A DNA stretch of 25,488 bases from Hypsibius dujardini (GCA_001579985.1 LRSR01014250.1:1-25488), one strand, 5' to 3'. Counted from the first letter of the stretch, positions 1 to 10,031 are shown. Notes: generated by a model from the sequence alone, not told the origin. Made by a program: numbers and translations.

Positions 1-991
1 GTAAACAACACTCATTGAGCGTCGTTTACAATTTACACTTGTGGCGCCCTCTGCCACCCGATCGATTCAACCCGCCGCGTTTCCCTGGTGCGGGCAAAAC
101 CAAAACCAGCAGTTGTCGATTGATTTCCCGCGAATGCGTCATTCAAGCAAACACTTCGAATTTTTTATTTTGAATAGGAAAATGAATTCACTGAATGATT
201 GATTGCACTTGCTGTTCATATTTCTATGTCTACTTGACTGGCAAAATGGAAGATCATTAATTACGTTTGGAGTGAACTAGTACGCGTATTTGCAATTCAT
301 TTCTACTTCAGCTGCGTTTGCAAGAGCTTCCGGCGATAAGTCGGACAGTCTCTTTTGGTGTAAACATGGACCACGCTTTTGTGCAGTACCGTATTCCCCC
401 GATCTCAAGGGACAGTTAAGCCCCACCCCCTCCCCTCATCGGTTGACTGCTCAGTCGGATTCACTGTGTCGTGATTCGTTGAAATTTTAGCGGAACTTGG
501 CAGCGATTGATTGATTGATTAAGCGGGATTTTTTGACGCACACATTAAATCAGTTGATTGATTGATTGTAGGTAAACAATAGCAAACGGTGATGAACAGA
601 TAAGATCCGGGGTGGATGAAATTAACTGGTAGGGCATAAAAGTGTCCCTTGAGATCGGGGGAATACGGTATTAATGAATTCCCACAGACCACGAACGGCC
701 GAATTGATTGCTTGATTTTACCAACGGCTCAGTTGACTATTGTTTTACAAGGGTTGTCTGCGTTTACACCAAAAGAGGATGTCAGACTTATCGCCGGAAG
801 CAAACGCAGCTGCACATCACTTTTTTTAGGTTTGAATTTTTCAGTTGAGATAAGATTAACAGAACATAAAAAATGCATGAATCACTGTAAAACTCATATT
901 TTAAAAATAGTTTTTGCGATGTCCGTTCACCGACCTCGCTCGGCTGATAAAGCACACAGTAGGTCAGGCGTCATACCGAAAATGAAAAGAG
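1..991. other. Intergenic region, 3' flank of the first P450 gene
   Basis: No gene is supported here. The open frames are short and show no recognisable protein. The stretch holds the inverted-repeat element at 309-812, a short run of GATT repeats near 505-570, and a 14-nt AGATAAGATTAACA motif at 848-861. The same motif recurs upstream of the third P450 copy. Confidence 0.6.
309..812. mobile_element. Inverted-repeat (foldback/MITE-like) element
   Basis: Two nested pairs of inverted arms are visible. The inner pair is 387-414 against 643-670, 28 nt with perfect complementarity. The outer pair is 309-365 against 762-812; it is nearly identical except that the left arm has about 6 extra bases and there are a few mismatches. 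The interior has no coding potential. Part of the inner arm (400-424) recurs at 17185-17209 with one mismatch, so this is a dispersed family. The boundaries and any target-site duplication are not resolved. Confidence 0.6.
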
Positions 992-2544
992 TTAGCGTGG
1001 CACAATTTCGATCTTGAATTCCGTCGGACGGCAAGAGATTCCTGTGGTGTACTCGTCAGTGGACGGAATGTCCGAATCTCTCGGCGCGCGGATCAGGAAA
1101 CGTTGCATGATGTTGGCGAAGAAGAGGAAGATCTCCATCCGAGCAAGAGCCTCACCCACACAAGCACGCTTACCTGCAAAAAAATGGCCGCATTAATTCA
1201 CACTCAGACGGAAATACCGATTCCAATACCGGAAGAGTCTTCAAATTACCGATGGAGAACGGCATGAAGTGAGCCGGTTCGAATACTTTTCCTTGTCCAT
1301 CCAGGAAGCGATTCGGATTGAAGGTCAACGGGTGAGTCCAGAGTTTTGGATCGACATTGACAGACTTGAAATTCGGCATGATGAAACATCGTTTTGGAAT
1401 GCGATAACCCATTAAGGTCGTTTCCTCCGTGTTGGCTCGCAGGACTCCGAACGGAGTGACGTTTGCGAGGCGTTGAGTTTCCCGACAAACAGCTTCCAAA
1501 TAAGGCAGTTTTGCTGAAACAAAACTCAAATAATTCAAAAACCGAACAAAATATGTCGCACAAAGACAGGAGAAACATAATGGTTATCAACATTCCATGC
1601 GCGTCTTACCTCGGTCTTCGAGTCTCACTAATTTTCCCGCTCCAATTTTGTCGTCCAGTTCTGCGTGGATCTTAGCTTGCACTTCCGGATGGTGAAGCAT
1701 GAAGAGAAGTGACCAATACATTGTCATGGTCGTCGTTTCCGTTCCGGCGCCGAAGAACGCACTCAAATTCCGCAAGAGCTCCTCGTCTACACTTGGACAG
1801 CCGGTAATAATTCACCATGAAAACTCGTTCTAGGAAGTATGCGTTTAACGGACGTACCATGAAATGCCGCATTCATTCCCGCTGGTGACTCCTCCCTCTG
1901 CTTGTGAAGAACGGCATCGATGTAGTCTCTGGTCTCATTCGGGTCATACGACCGACGGTGCTCCTGAACATTAGCTTTCATGGCCGCTGTGTTGTTCTCC
2001 CCGATGCGGATGAGCGCTTTCCAAGCCGTTCTAATGCTGCCAGGGAAGAACCGCAAGATGGGATAAGACTGTACCGGGCCGGCTTGCGAGAGATACACGG
2101 AGGTATTCTGGACGTTCGCGAGCATCTGAACAAACTCCGGATCGTCGTGATCAAAACGCTTTCCAAAGCACAACGTGGACACCACATTGGAAACACTAGA
2201 CATGAGGGTCGCGAGAGGATTGAAAGGGCGTCCGTCATGCTTGGCAAAAATGTTGGTCAAGTATTCCGCCTCGTCAAGGATCCGGTCTTGAAGCTTCGAT
2301 TTGCCCATTCCAAGGTCACGGAAGGTCTGGAGCATGAATCGGCGCGTCGTTTTCCAGATCTCACCTTCAGCCAGAGTGATACCTACAATGTATCGTACAT
2401 AAAACATTGGTAATTTTCAGTTACGTATCGTGTTTCAATTGGGGACTCAAACAGACAGACAGACACAGACAGGCAAACACACAGACAGACACACAGACAA
2501 ACAGACAAACAGACACACAAACACACAGACAGACACACAGACAC

Positions 2545-2591
<47 letters not shown>

Positions 2592-3055
2592 AACAGACAG
2601 ACAAACTATTTTCAGTAGATTGCAGATTTTTACCGTGAACTTTTCCGTCGTCGCCCGTTGAGATGAAACGGAAAACAAAGCCGACAGCTCGCCCCGCAAA
2701 AACATCTGCCTGTCCAGTGAAGGCTGACTTGATGGCCTCATAGTCATTCAGTACAATGGTGAGCTGAGGTCCCATGTAAATACTAAATATGTTGCCATAT
2801 TTTTTGCCTAGTTCCAACAAGGTGTCCTGAGGGTTTGTTCCGAAAAATGGAGCGAAGCCCAACAGAGGTAACCCTTAAATAAGGAAAATATTTGCCCATT
2901 CCTTTAAAGTACCACCCCTCACCACGTTATGTATACATACCTCTCGGTCCTGGTGGGATATTCCTGTGCTTGTACCAGTACAACGACATGGCCAGAAGAG
3001 CAAGTCCCAAGAAACTGACGACCGGAAGAGACGTAATAAAAGTTGTTATATCCAT
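992..3055 (-). CDS. Cytochrome P450, clan-2-like, tandem copy 1
   Basis: The model has six exons: 3055-2941, 2873-2634, 2382-1858, 1786-1610, 1513-1250 and 1173-992. All introns are GT-AG and in phase 1, giving 500 aa, a normal length for a microsomal P450. An N-terminal membrane anchor is followed by the PPGP hinge at about residues 33-36. The I-helix oxygen-activation motif GAGTETT is at 306-312, the K-helix ETQR (ExxR) at 364-367, and the haem loop FSIGKRACVG has its axial Cys at 445. The family uses haem, NADPH-P450 reductase and O2 to oxidise small lipophilic substrates at the ER membrane; the substrate cannot be read from sequence. Exons 1-4 and their flanks are very similar to copy 2, so the duplication is recent. 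Nothing is broken. The CYP family number is not assigned. Confidence 0.93.
2450..2606 (-). repeat. Intronic CTGT/CAGA array (P450 copy 1, intron 2)
   Basis: This is an imperfect tetranucleotide array, CAGA on the plus strand and therefore CTGT in the transcript. It sits in the 251-nt intron 2383-2633 and begins about 27 nt after the 5' splice site. Confidence 0.95.
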
Positions 3056-3225
3056 CGTGGGCAATTAAAATACTAAGATTAGAAGAAACATTACGCTGTA
3101 ATGATTTATTCTGGAAAGCTTCCAGGCGTTTCTGTCAAGAGCGTGTTTAAGTACTTCAACCAACCAAACTTTATCTGCAGTAGACTGGTTGGTCTGTTTA
3201 GCAGACTTTGTTCTCGGAGAAAGAA

Positions 3226-3240
3226 AGATAAGATAAGATT
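3226..3240 (+). promoter_or_regulatory. Putative GATA-factor site upstream of P450 copy 1
   Basis: Overlapping AGATAA motifs lie about 175 nt upstream of the start codon. The 10-mer AGATAAGATT is conserved at nearly the same distance upstream of the other two P450 copies. WGATAR is the known GATA-family consensus; function here is inferred from position and conservation only. Confidence 0.4.
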
Positions 3241-3311
3241 TCAATCGAAATGATGAAGCATAATAAACCGCAAGGCACGAGAAGGGACGCTGAAAATTAT
3301 TGTAATTAAGT

Positions 3312-3440
3312 AAACACGTAGCGAAAACCTTTCCCTGACCGAATTAGCACTTTAACTCGGGATATTTATACAACAACCGTGCGTCAAACGAGTGCAATGA
3401 TTTAACTCGGTTAGCGCAAGGGTTTTTACTGCGTGTGCAC
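3312..3440. mobile_element. MITE-like palindromic element, copy 1
   Basis: About 129 bp with terminal inverted repeats (CACGTAGCGAAAAC at the left, GTTTTTACTGCGTG at the right). The interior, including TTTAACTCGG and its near-complement, folds back on itself. It is clearly homologous to 13319-13442 inside POC1 intron 1, in the same orientation. It has no coding capacity. Confidence 0.6.
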
Positions 3441-3580
3441 AAACAGCTGCTTGCAGAGTTTTGATTCAACTTGATTTTTTGACTGCTTGGCTTTTCGCGC
3501 GTTACGGAAAAATTCCAGTTGTTTATACTTCCCGTTCTGGAAATTGACTAAAGACTATCTAAATTAATCATTATTTATAT

Positions 3581-3655
3581 CTAAAGTTTGTCTGCACCAG
3601 TTGAAGGAAGATAAAGCAGCAAAAACAGTTGATACCTGCTGCAAACAAACTTTAG
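3581..3655. repeat. Short inverted repeat (hairpin)
   Basis: Arms 3581-3600 and 3636-3655 are complementary at 18 of 20 positions, with a perfect outer 11 bp (CTAAAGTTTGT / ACAAACTTTAG) and a 35-nt loop. Confidence 0.55.
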
Positions 3656-3846
3656 AAATAAATAAGTCTGGATTTTTATGGTTTGAATTTGATTTCCAGT
3701 CTGGGAAGTGTAACAAAACGGAAATTTTCAGCGAAATGGGAAAAGCCATGCAGTATGGTTTTACAAAATCAAGCAAAAGCAAAACTTTGCAAAAAAAATT
3801 CAAAATCAAAAGTAACCTGGAAGCAGCTGTATTGTGCAGCTGTATT

Positions 3847-3893
3847 GTGCACACGTAGCAAACGTAGCAAACCTAGCAAAAACCTTGCGCTGT
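3847..3893. mobile_element. Fragment of the MITE-like element
   Basis: The sequence runs TGTGCACACGTAG, then short GTAGCAAA-type repeats, then CAAAAACCTTGCGCT. It resembles the reverse complement of the right end of the 3312-3440 element (AGCGCAAGGG...GTGTGCACA) with a small internal expansion. It is probably a solo terminus. Confidence 0.35.
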
Positions 3894-4101
3894 TAGGTTT
3901 TGTTAAACTGTTTTCGGTTTTGTTATAGCTCAGATCCGGGTTTTATTGACGACGTAGAGCTCGTTTAAATTTTTATATTTTTTTCTCGATTTCCACAACT
4001 TCGCTCTTCAAAGTGTACATTCAGGCATTCAGTACGAGTACACGTAGTCAAAGTAAAAACTTTTATGAAACAAGCAAACGGTTGAACAATTCAAGCAACA
4101 T

Positions 4102-5722
4102 TTAGCGGGGTACAGCTTCAATTTTAAATTCCGTCGGACGACAAGAGATTCCTGTGGTGTACTCGTCAGTGGACGGAATGTCCGAATCTCTCGGCGCGCG
4201 GATCAGGAAACGTTGCATGATGTTGGCGAAGAAGAGGAAGATCTCCATCCGAGCAAGAGCCTCACCCACACAAGCACGCTTACCTGCAAACGAATGGTCC
4301 GTATTAGTCATATTCAAGACGGAAATACCGATTCCAATATCGGAAGAGTCTTCAATTACCGATGGAGAACGGCATGAAATGAGCCGGTTCGAATACTTTT
4401 CCCTGTTCGTCCAGGAAACGATTCGGATTGAAGGTCAACGGGTCGGTCCAAAGTTTAGGGTCAATATTGACAGACTTGAAATTCGGCATGATGAAACATC
4501 GTTTTGGAATGCGATAACCCATTAAGGTCGTTTCCTCCGTGTTGGCTCGCATCACTCCGAACGGTGAAACATTGGCTAAGCGCTGAGTTTCCCGACAGAC
4601 AGCTTCCAAATAAGGCAGCTTTGCTGAAACAAACCCACGTAGTTCGCAAAGCTATTTAATTTCAAAAAGCAACTGATGTTGAAAAACCAATCGGCAAACC
4701 GAACGGCAGTTTATTCCATAACCAAAAACAATGTCACACAAAGACAGAAGAAACATAATAGTTATCAACATTTCATGCGCGTCTCACCTCGGTCTTCGAG
4801 TCTCACTAATTTTCCCGCTCCAATTTTGTCGTCCAGTTCTGCGTGGATCTTTGCTTGCACTTCCGGATGATGAAGCATGAAGAGAAGTGACCAATACATC
4901 GTCATGGTTGTCGTTTCCGTTCCGGCGCCGAAAAACGCAATCAGGTTCCGCATAAGCTCCTCGTCTACAATTACGCAGCCAGTAATAATTCCTTAAACAC
5001 CATGAAAACTCGTTCTAGGAAGAATGCGCTTAACGGACGTACCATGAAATGCCGCATTCATTCCCGCTGGAGACTCTGACTCCTCCCTCTGCTTGTGAAG
5101 AACGGCGTCGATGTAGTCTCTGGTCTCATTCGGGTCATACGACCGACGGTGCTCCTGAACGTTAGCTTTCATGGCCGCTGTGTTGTTCTCCCCGATCCGG
5201 ACGAGTGCTTTCCAAGCCGTTCTAATGCTGCCGGGGAAGAACCGCAAGATTGGGTAGGATTGCAACGGGCCGGCTTGCGAGAGATACACGGAGGCATCCT
5301 GGACGTTCTCGAGCATCTGAACAAACTCCGGATCGTCGTGCTCATAACGCTTTCCAAAGCACAACATGCACACCACATTGGAAACACTGCACATGATGGG
5401 CATAAGGGGATTGAAAGGGCGTCCGTCATGCTTGGCGAAAATGTTGGTCAAGTATTCCGCCTCGTCAAGGATCCGGTCTTGAAGCTTCGATTTGCCCATC
5501 CCAAGGTCACGGAAGGTCTGGAGCATGAATCGACGCGTCGTTTTCCAGATCTCACCTTCAGCCAGAGTGATACCTACAATGTGTCGTACTTAAAATGTTG
5601 GTAATTTTCAGACGTACGTGTCGTGTTTCAATTCGCGAATCAAACAAACAGGCAGACAAACAGGTAGACACCCAACTGACAGACAAATAGACAGACAGGC
5701 AAACAGACAGACAGACAAACAA

Positions 5723-5758
<36 letters not shown>

Positions 5759-6266
5759 TTACACAGACACACAGACAGACAGACACACAGACAGACACAC
5801 AGACACACAGACACACAAACTAGTTTCAGCAGACTGCAGATTTTTACCGTGAACTTCTCCGTCGTCGCCCATTGAGAGGAAGCGGAAAACAAAGCCGACA
5901 GCCCTCCCCGCAAAGACATCTGCCTGTCCAGTGAAGGCTGACTTGATGGCCTCATAGTCATTCAGTACAATGGTGAGCTGAGGTCCCATGTAAATACTAA
6001 ATATGTTGCCATATTTTTCACCCAGTTTCAACAAGGTGTCTTGAGGGTTTGTTCCGAAAAATGGAGCGTAGCCCAACAGAGGTAACCCTTAAATAAGGAA
6101 AATATTTGCCCATTCCTTTAAAGTACCACCCATCGGCACGTTATGTATACATACCTCTCGGTCCTGGTGGGATATTCCTGTGCTTGTACCAGTACAACGA
6201 CATGGCCAGAAGAGCAAGTCCCAAGAAACTGACGACCGGAAAAGACGTAATAAAAGTTATATCCAT
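4102..6266 (-). CDS. Cytochrome P450, clan-2-like, tandem copy 2
   Basis: The six exons are 6266-6155, 6087-5848, 5573-5043, 4964-4788, 4623-4360 and 4283-4102. Phases match copy 1 and the product is 501 aa. Compared with copy 1, exon 1 is one codon shorter and exon 3 has two extra codons (a repeated Glu-Ser). The anchor, PPGP hinge, GAGTETT I-helix motif, ETQR and the haem loop with Cys446 are all intact. Exons 1-4 and the upstream region are closest to copy 1, while exons 5-6, intron 5 and the 3' flank are closest to copy 3, so this copy is the bridge between the other two. A haem monooxygenase at the ER membrane is expected from family knowledge; the substrate is unknown. Confidence 0.93.
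5641..5820 (-). repeat. Intronic CTGT/CAGA array (P450 copy 2, intron 2)
   Basis: Imperfect array with an internal run of GGCA repeats, inside intron 5574-5847. It begins about 27 nt after the 5' splice site. It lies at the equivalent place to the array in copy 1 but differs in repeat composition. Confidence 0.95.
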
Positions 6267-6854
6267 CGTGGGCAATTAATATACTAATAATAAAAGAAAA
6301 ATTACGCTGTAAAGATTTATTCTGGAAAGCTTCCAGGCGTTTTCTGTCAAGAGCGTGTTTAAGTACCACAGCAAACAAAACAATACCTAGACTGGTTGCT
6401 GTGGTTCGCAGACTTTGTCTTCGGAGAAAGATAAGATTCCAGTCGAAATGATGAAGCATAATAAATCTCAAGGCACGAGTAGGAACGCCAGGAATTATTG
6501 TAAGCAAGTACTGTACTGTCGCAGTGATTTAGTGCTGCATTTTAAACCTACCTGTACATTTTGACTGCACACACTGTGTTTCATTGCAATCATAATATAC
6601 GGTGGATCTAAAACGCAGCACCAAACGATCGCGACAGTTTAATATTAGTACATCCTGTAATTCCGTTTCGGTTTTGTTATATTTCAGATCCGGATTAATC
6701 GACGACGTAAAGTTTGTTTTCATTGTCATAGTTTTTTTCCGATTTCAACAAATTCGCTCCTTAAAGTTTACATTCAGGCATTCAGTACAAGTACACGTAG
6801 TCAAAGTAAAAACTTTTATGAAACAAGCAAACGGTTGTACAATTCGAGCAACAT
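6267..6854. other. Intergenic region between P450 copies 2 and 3
   Basis: No gene is supported. The right-hand part of copy 1's promoter region is matched by 6267-6490. From about 6660 to 6854 the sequence matches the 3' flank of copy 2 (about 3915-4101), which marks the tandem duplication unit or a conversion tract. Confidence 0.6.
6429..6438 (+). promoter_or_regulatory. Putative GATA-factor site upstream of P450 copy 2
   Basis: AGATAAGATT lies 163 nt upstream of the start codon and is shared with the other two P450 promoters. Confidence 0.4.
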
Positions 6855-8448
6855 TTAGCGGGGTACAGCTTCCATTTTAAATTCCGTCGGACGACAAGAG
6901 ATTCCTGTGGTGTACTCGTCAGTGGACGAAATGTCCGAATCTCTCGGCGCGCGAATCAGGAAACGTTGCATGATGTTGGCGAAGAAGAGGAAGATCTCCA
7001 TCCGAGCAAGAGCCTCACCCACACAAGCACGCTTACCTGCAAACGAATGGTCCGTATTAGTCATACTCAAGACGGAAATACCGATTCCAATATCGGAATG
7101 GACTTCAAATTACCGATGGAGAACGGCATGAAATGAGCCGGTTCGAACACTTTTCCTTGTTCGTCCAGGAAACGATTCGGATTGAAGGTCAACGGATCAG
7201 TCCAAAGTTTAGGGTCAATATTGACAGACTTGAAATTCGGCATGATGAAACATCGTTTTGGAATGCGATAACCCATTAAAGTCGTTTCCTCCGTGTTGGC
7301 TCGCATCACTCCGAACGGTGAAACATTGGCTAAGCGTTGAGTTTCCCGACAGACAGCTTCCAGGTAAGGCAGTTTGCTGTTAATAAACGAACGGTCCGTG
7401 ATTATAGTCAGCTACATAAAGGTTAGCGGTAACGTCGGTATCTAAACCGGTAACCAACCGACAATGTTACTTTGTAACAGTTTATATTGAATTGTAATTT
7501 TTTTCCATGCGTTCATTTAATAAGATGTCTGTTGCCTGTTAAATTGAGTTGTCTATTGCTTCTCTTGCGTGCATAGAGAAGCAACGTACCTCGATCTTCA
7601 AGTGTCACTGATTTCCCCTCTCCCACTTGCTCATCCAGCTCCTGATGAATCTTTTTCTGCACTTCCGGGTTGTGTAGCATAAAGAGGAGCGACCAGTACA
7701 TTGTCATAGCTGTTGTCTCAGTTCCGGCACCGAAGAAGGCACTGAGGTTCTTCATCAACTCGGCGTCTTCAACAGCACAAAATAACCCGAAAATTTTTAT
7801 CAGACTTCAGAATTTCATTAGGATTTCGTACCGTAGAATGCCGGCTGTGTTCCACCTGCAGACTCGGCTTCCTTCTTCTGCTGGTGCAGGAAGGCGTCAA
7901 TGTAGTCGCGGGTTTCGTTTGCGTCGTACGTGCTTCGATGCTCCTCCACATTGGCGCTCATTGCTAAGTGGTTCTCCCGTTTGATTCGCACGACCGATTC
8001 CCAAGCCGTTTTGATACTGCCCGGCAAGAATCGTAACATGGGATATGACTGCACGGGACCGGCTTGCGAGAGCAGCATTGTGAATTCAGACAGGTTCTTC
8101 AGCATGTGCTGGAATGCGGGATCGTCATGCTCGAAGCGTTTGCCAAAGCACAAGGAGCACACCACATTGGAAACGCTGCACATGAGGGTCGGGAGGGGAT
8201 TGAAAGGGCGGCCGGCATGCTTGGCGAAAATGTTAGTCATGTATTCCGCCTCATCAAGGATCCGGTCTTGCAGCTTCGATTTGCCCATCCCAAGGTCGCG
8301 GAAGGTCTGGAGCATGAATCGACGGGTCGTTTTCCATATATCCCCTTCGGTGAGAGTGATACCTACAATGGTCGCACTATCAGGCATTGGAGTGATCCTT
8401 ATGGCATAGCAGTCAGGCACACAGATGAACAGGCAGCCAGAGAGGCAC

Positions 8449-8479
<31 letters not shown>

Positions 8480-9047
8480 GGCAGACAGACAGACAGACAA
8501 CAGACAGACAGACAGACAGACAGATAGACAGATAGACAGACAGATATATAGGTAAAAGATAGACAAATGGTCGAGAGACACAAGGATCAAATTTACAGAC
8601 ACACAGACAAGAGATGGGCATAGCTAGAGTACCAGAAGATTAGAGCTAGTCGGCACGTTCCTACCGTGAACTTTGCCATCATCGTCGCTAGAGATGTAGC
8701 GGAAGACAAAGCCCTTAGCCCGACCGGCAAAGACATCCGCCTGTCCCGAGAACGATGGTCAGCTGCGGTCCCATGTAGATGCTGAAGATGTTGCCATACT
8801 TTTTGCCCAGTTCCAGGAAAGAATCCTGTGGGTTTGTCCCGAAAAACGGAGCATATCCCAGAAATGGCAACCCTTCAAACATTGAATGGCGTTCTTTATA
8901 GTAAAATTTAGCGATTCGACAAGCTAACTTACCACTCGGACCAGGGGGAATATTTCGGTGCTTGTACCAATATAATGAAACTGCCAACACTGTCACTGAC
9001 AATTCATTGAAGACCGGAAAAGATGCCAAGAAAGCGAGCAAATCCAT
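6855..9047 (-). pseudogene. Cytochrome P450, tandem copy 3, frameshifted
   Basis: The six-exon layout is preserved: 9047-8933, 8872-8665, 8362-7832, 7766-7590, 7376-7114 and 7036-6855, all with good GT-AG borders. Two frameshifts break it. Exon 2 is 208 nt instead of 240; the missing 32 nt removes codons just after the conserved TIVL segment, and the junction on the minus strand carries TTCTC. Exon 5 is 263 nt instead of 264, losing one base of an A run at its 5' end. Elsewhere the I-helix GAGTETT and the haem-loop Cys are still encoded. Exons 1-4 are much more diverged from copies 1 and 2 than exons 5-6 are. A recent pseudogene is most likely; two independent assembly errors are the alternative. 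I found no splice choice that rescues the frame. Confidence 0.82.
8411..8610 (-). repeat. Intronic CTGT/CAGA array (P450 copy 3, intron 2)
   Basis: The densest part is 8446-8550, with degenerate units on both sides. It lies in intron 8363-8664 and starts about 54 nt after the 5' splice site, the same intron as in the two other P450 copies. Confidence 0.93.
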
Positions 9048-9213
9048 GATTTGAATTGAGAATCAGTTATAACTTAAACCTAAAGAGTTTTAGTGAAAAT
9101 GGAATCAGTTTATAATATTCGCCAATTATTAGTCACTCACAAGTGCGGCTTCCCTAATGATCGACGCCAGATGAAATAGCAAAATGTTTGAGCTGTTAAT
9201 GGTTTTGACAGAC

Positions 9214-9223
9214 AGATAAGATT
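9214..9223 (+). promoter_or_regulatory. Putative GATA-factor site upstream of P450 copy 3
   Basis: AGATAAGATT lies 167 nt upstream of the start codon, at the same relative place as in copies 1 and 2, although the surrounding sequence is otherwise diverged. Confidence 0.4.
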
Positions 9224-9321
9224 AACATCAAATTAAGCGGTGAAGCTCGAGCCAAGAATGGACAGAGTTGTTGAAGTATTTCTAGAGCTTATCTAAAGGT
9301 TCTTGGACTGAAGACTCTGTT

Positions 9322-9760
9322 ATCAAAACAACAGTTAAGTATGGGGCAAAGTGTGTATTTCGGCTCACCCTCCAGTTGGTCGATAAATCGGTTCACTCAT
9401 GGATTTCTCTTTGATGGCTGGTGCTTGATTGTTTGATTCACTGTACTATATCCTAGTATACTATAGCAATTCTGGAAATCAAACAATCAAGCACCTGCTA
9501 TCAAAGAGAAACCCATGAGCGAGCCGATTTATCGTCCAAGTGGAAGGTGAGCCGATTTATCGTCCAAGTGGAAGCTGAGCCGATTTATCGTCCAAGTGGA
9601 AGGTGAGCCGATTTATCGACCAAGTGGAAGGTGAGCCGATTTATCGACCAAGTGGAAGGTGAGCCGATTTATCGTCCAAGTGGAGGGTGAGCCGATTTAT
9701 CGTCCAAGTGGAAGGTGAGCCGAAATACAGACTTCTCCTTATACTAACAACAGTTTTGAT
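9322..9760. mobile_element. Terminal-inverted-repeat element with expanded satellite
   Basis: The ends ATCAAAAC...GGCTCACC and GGTGAGCCGAAATAC...GTTTTGAT are imperfect inverted repeats. Inside, 9361-9438 pairs with 9477-9553 across a 38-nt loop; this includes a perfect 19-bp stretch, 9420-9438 against 9477-9495. The right arm carries seven tandem copies of a 28-bp unit that occurs once in the left arm. There is no transposase. The exact termini and target duplication are uncertain. Confidence 0.6.
9521..9716. repeat. 28-bp tandem satellite, seven copies
   Basis: The unit begins GAGCCGATTTATCG(T/A)CC and repeats exactly every 28 bp, at 9521, 9549, 9577, 9605, 9633, 9661 and 9689. Variation is limited to single bases. 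An eighth, truncated start is at 9717. Confidence 0.95.
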
Positions 9761-9831
9761 TAGTCTTCCAGTTAGTCATACGTAATTTGCCGTCACCGAT
9801 TGCAAAAATTTGATAGGAATGTGTGTCTGTG

Positions 9832-9880
9832 GAGGGTGAGCCGAATTAGATACTTTTCCTCATACTATTACTCAGTAACA
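9832..9880. mobile_element. Terminal fragment of the 9322-9760 element family
   Basis: GGAGGGTGAGCCGAATTAGA and the following TACTTTTCCTCATACTA match the right terminus of the element (from about 9712) with a few changes. Confidence 0.5.
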
Positions 9881-10031
9881 CGCTGCGATGCACTAATTCC
9901 ATCCTCGCAATCACAGAATGGCTAACCATTTGGCGGTCTAGAAAACTGACATTAGCAACTAAGATCCCTAAAAAATCGGGGGAAAAGGAGCGCACTTGAG
10001 CCATAAACAAATCGTTTCAAGCAAGTAAACT

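Larger units (their letters stand above)
3056..4101. other. Intergenic region between P450 copies 1 and 2
   Basis: No gene is supported. The part next to the first gene (about 3056-3290) aligns with the region upstream of copy 2 (6267-6490). The part next to the second gene (about 3910-4101) aligns with the 3' flank of copy 3 (about 6665-6854). Between them lie an inverted-repeat element (3312-3440), a hairpin (3581-3655) and a fragment of the same element (3847-3893). Open frames at 3601-3928 look like AT-rich chance frames. Confidence 0.6.
9048..10031. other. Intergenic region between P450 copy 3 and PIG-K
   Basis: No coding sequence is seen. The region holds the copy-3 promoter side with a GATA-type motif, a large inverted-repeat element with a 28-bp satellite (9322-9760), and a terminal fragment of the same element (9832-9880). 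Confidence 0.65.

Noticed and set aside
1904-2413. Plus-strand frames of about 169 codons opposite P450 exon 3 (also 5095-5604 and 8064-8555)
   Set aside because: They are antisense shadows of a strongly conserved P450 exon and recur only because the exon itself is duplicated.
3601-3928. Possible small gene between P450 copies 1 and 2
   Set aside because: The frames are AT-rich, overlap on both strands, and cover a hairpin and element fragments. There is no family signal or splice pattern.
9521-9716. CRISPR-like regular repeats
   Set aside because: The 28-bp units are directly adjacent with no spacers, in a eukaryotic context, so this is a satellite.
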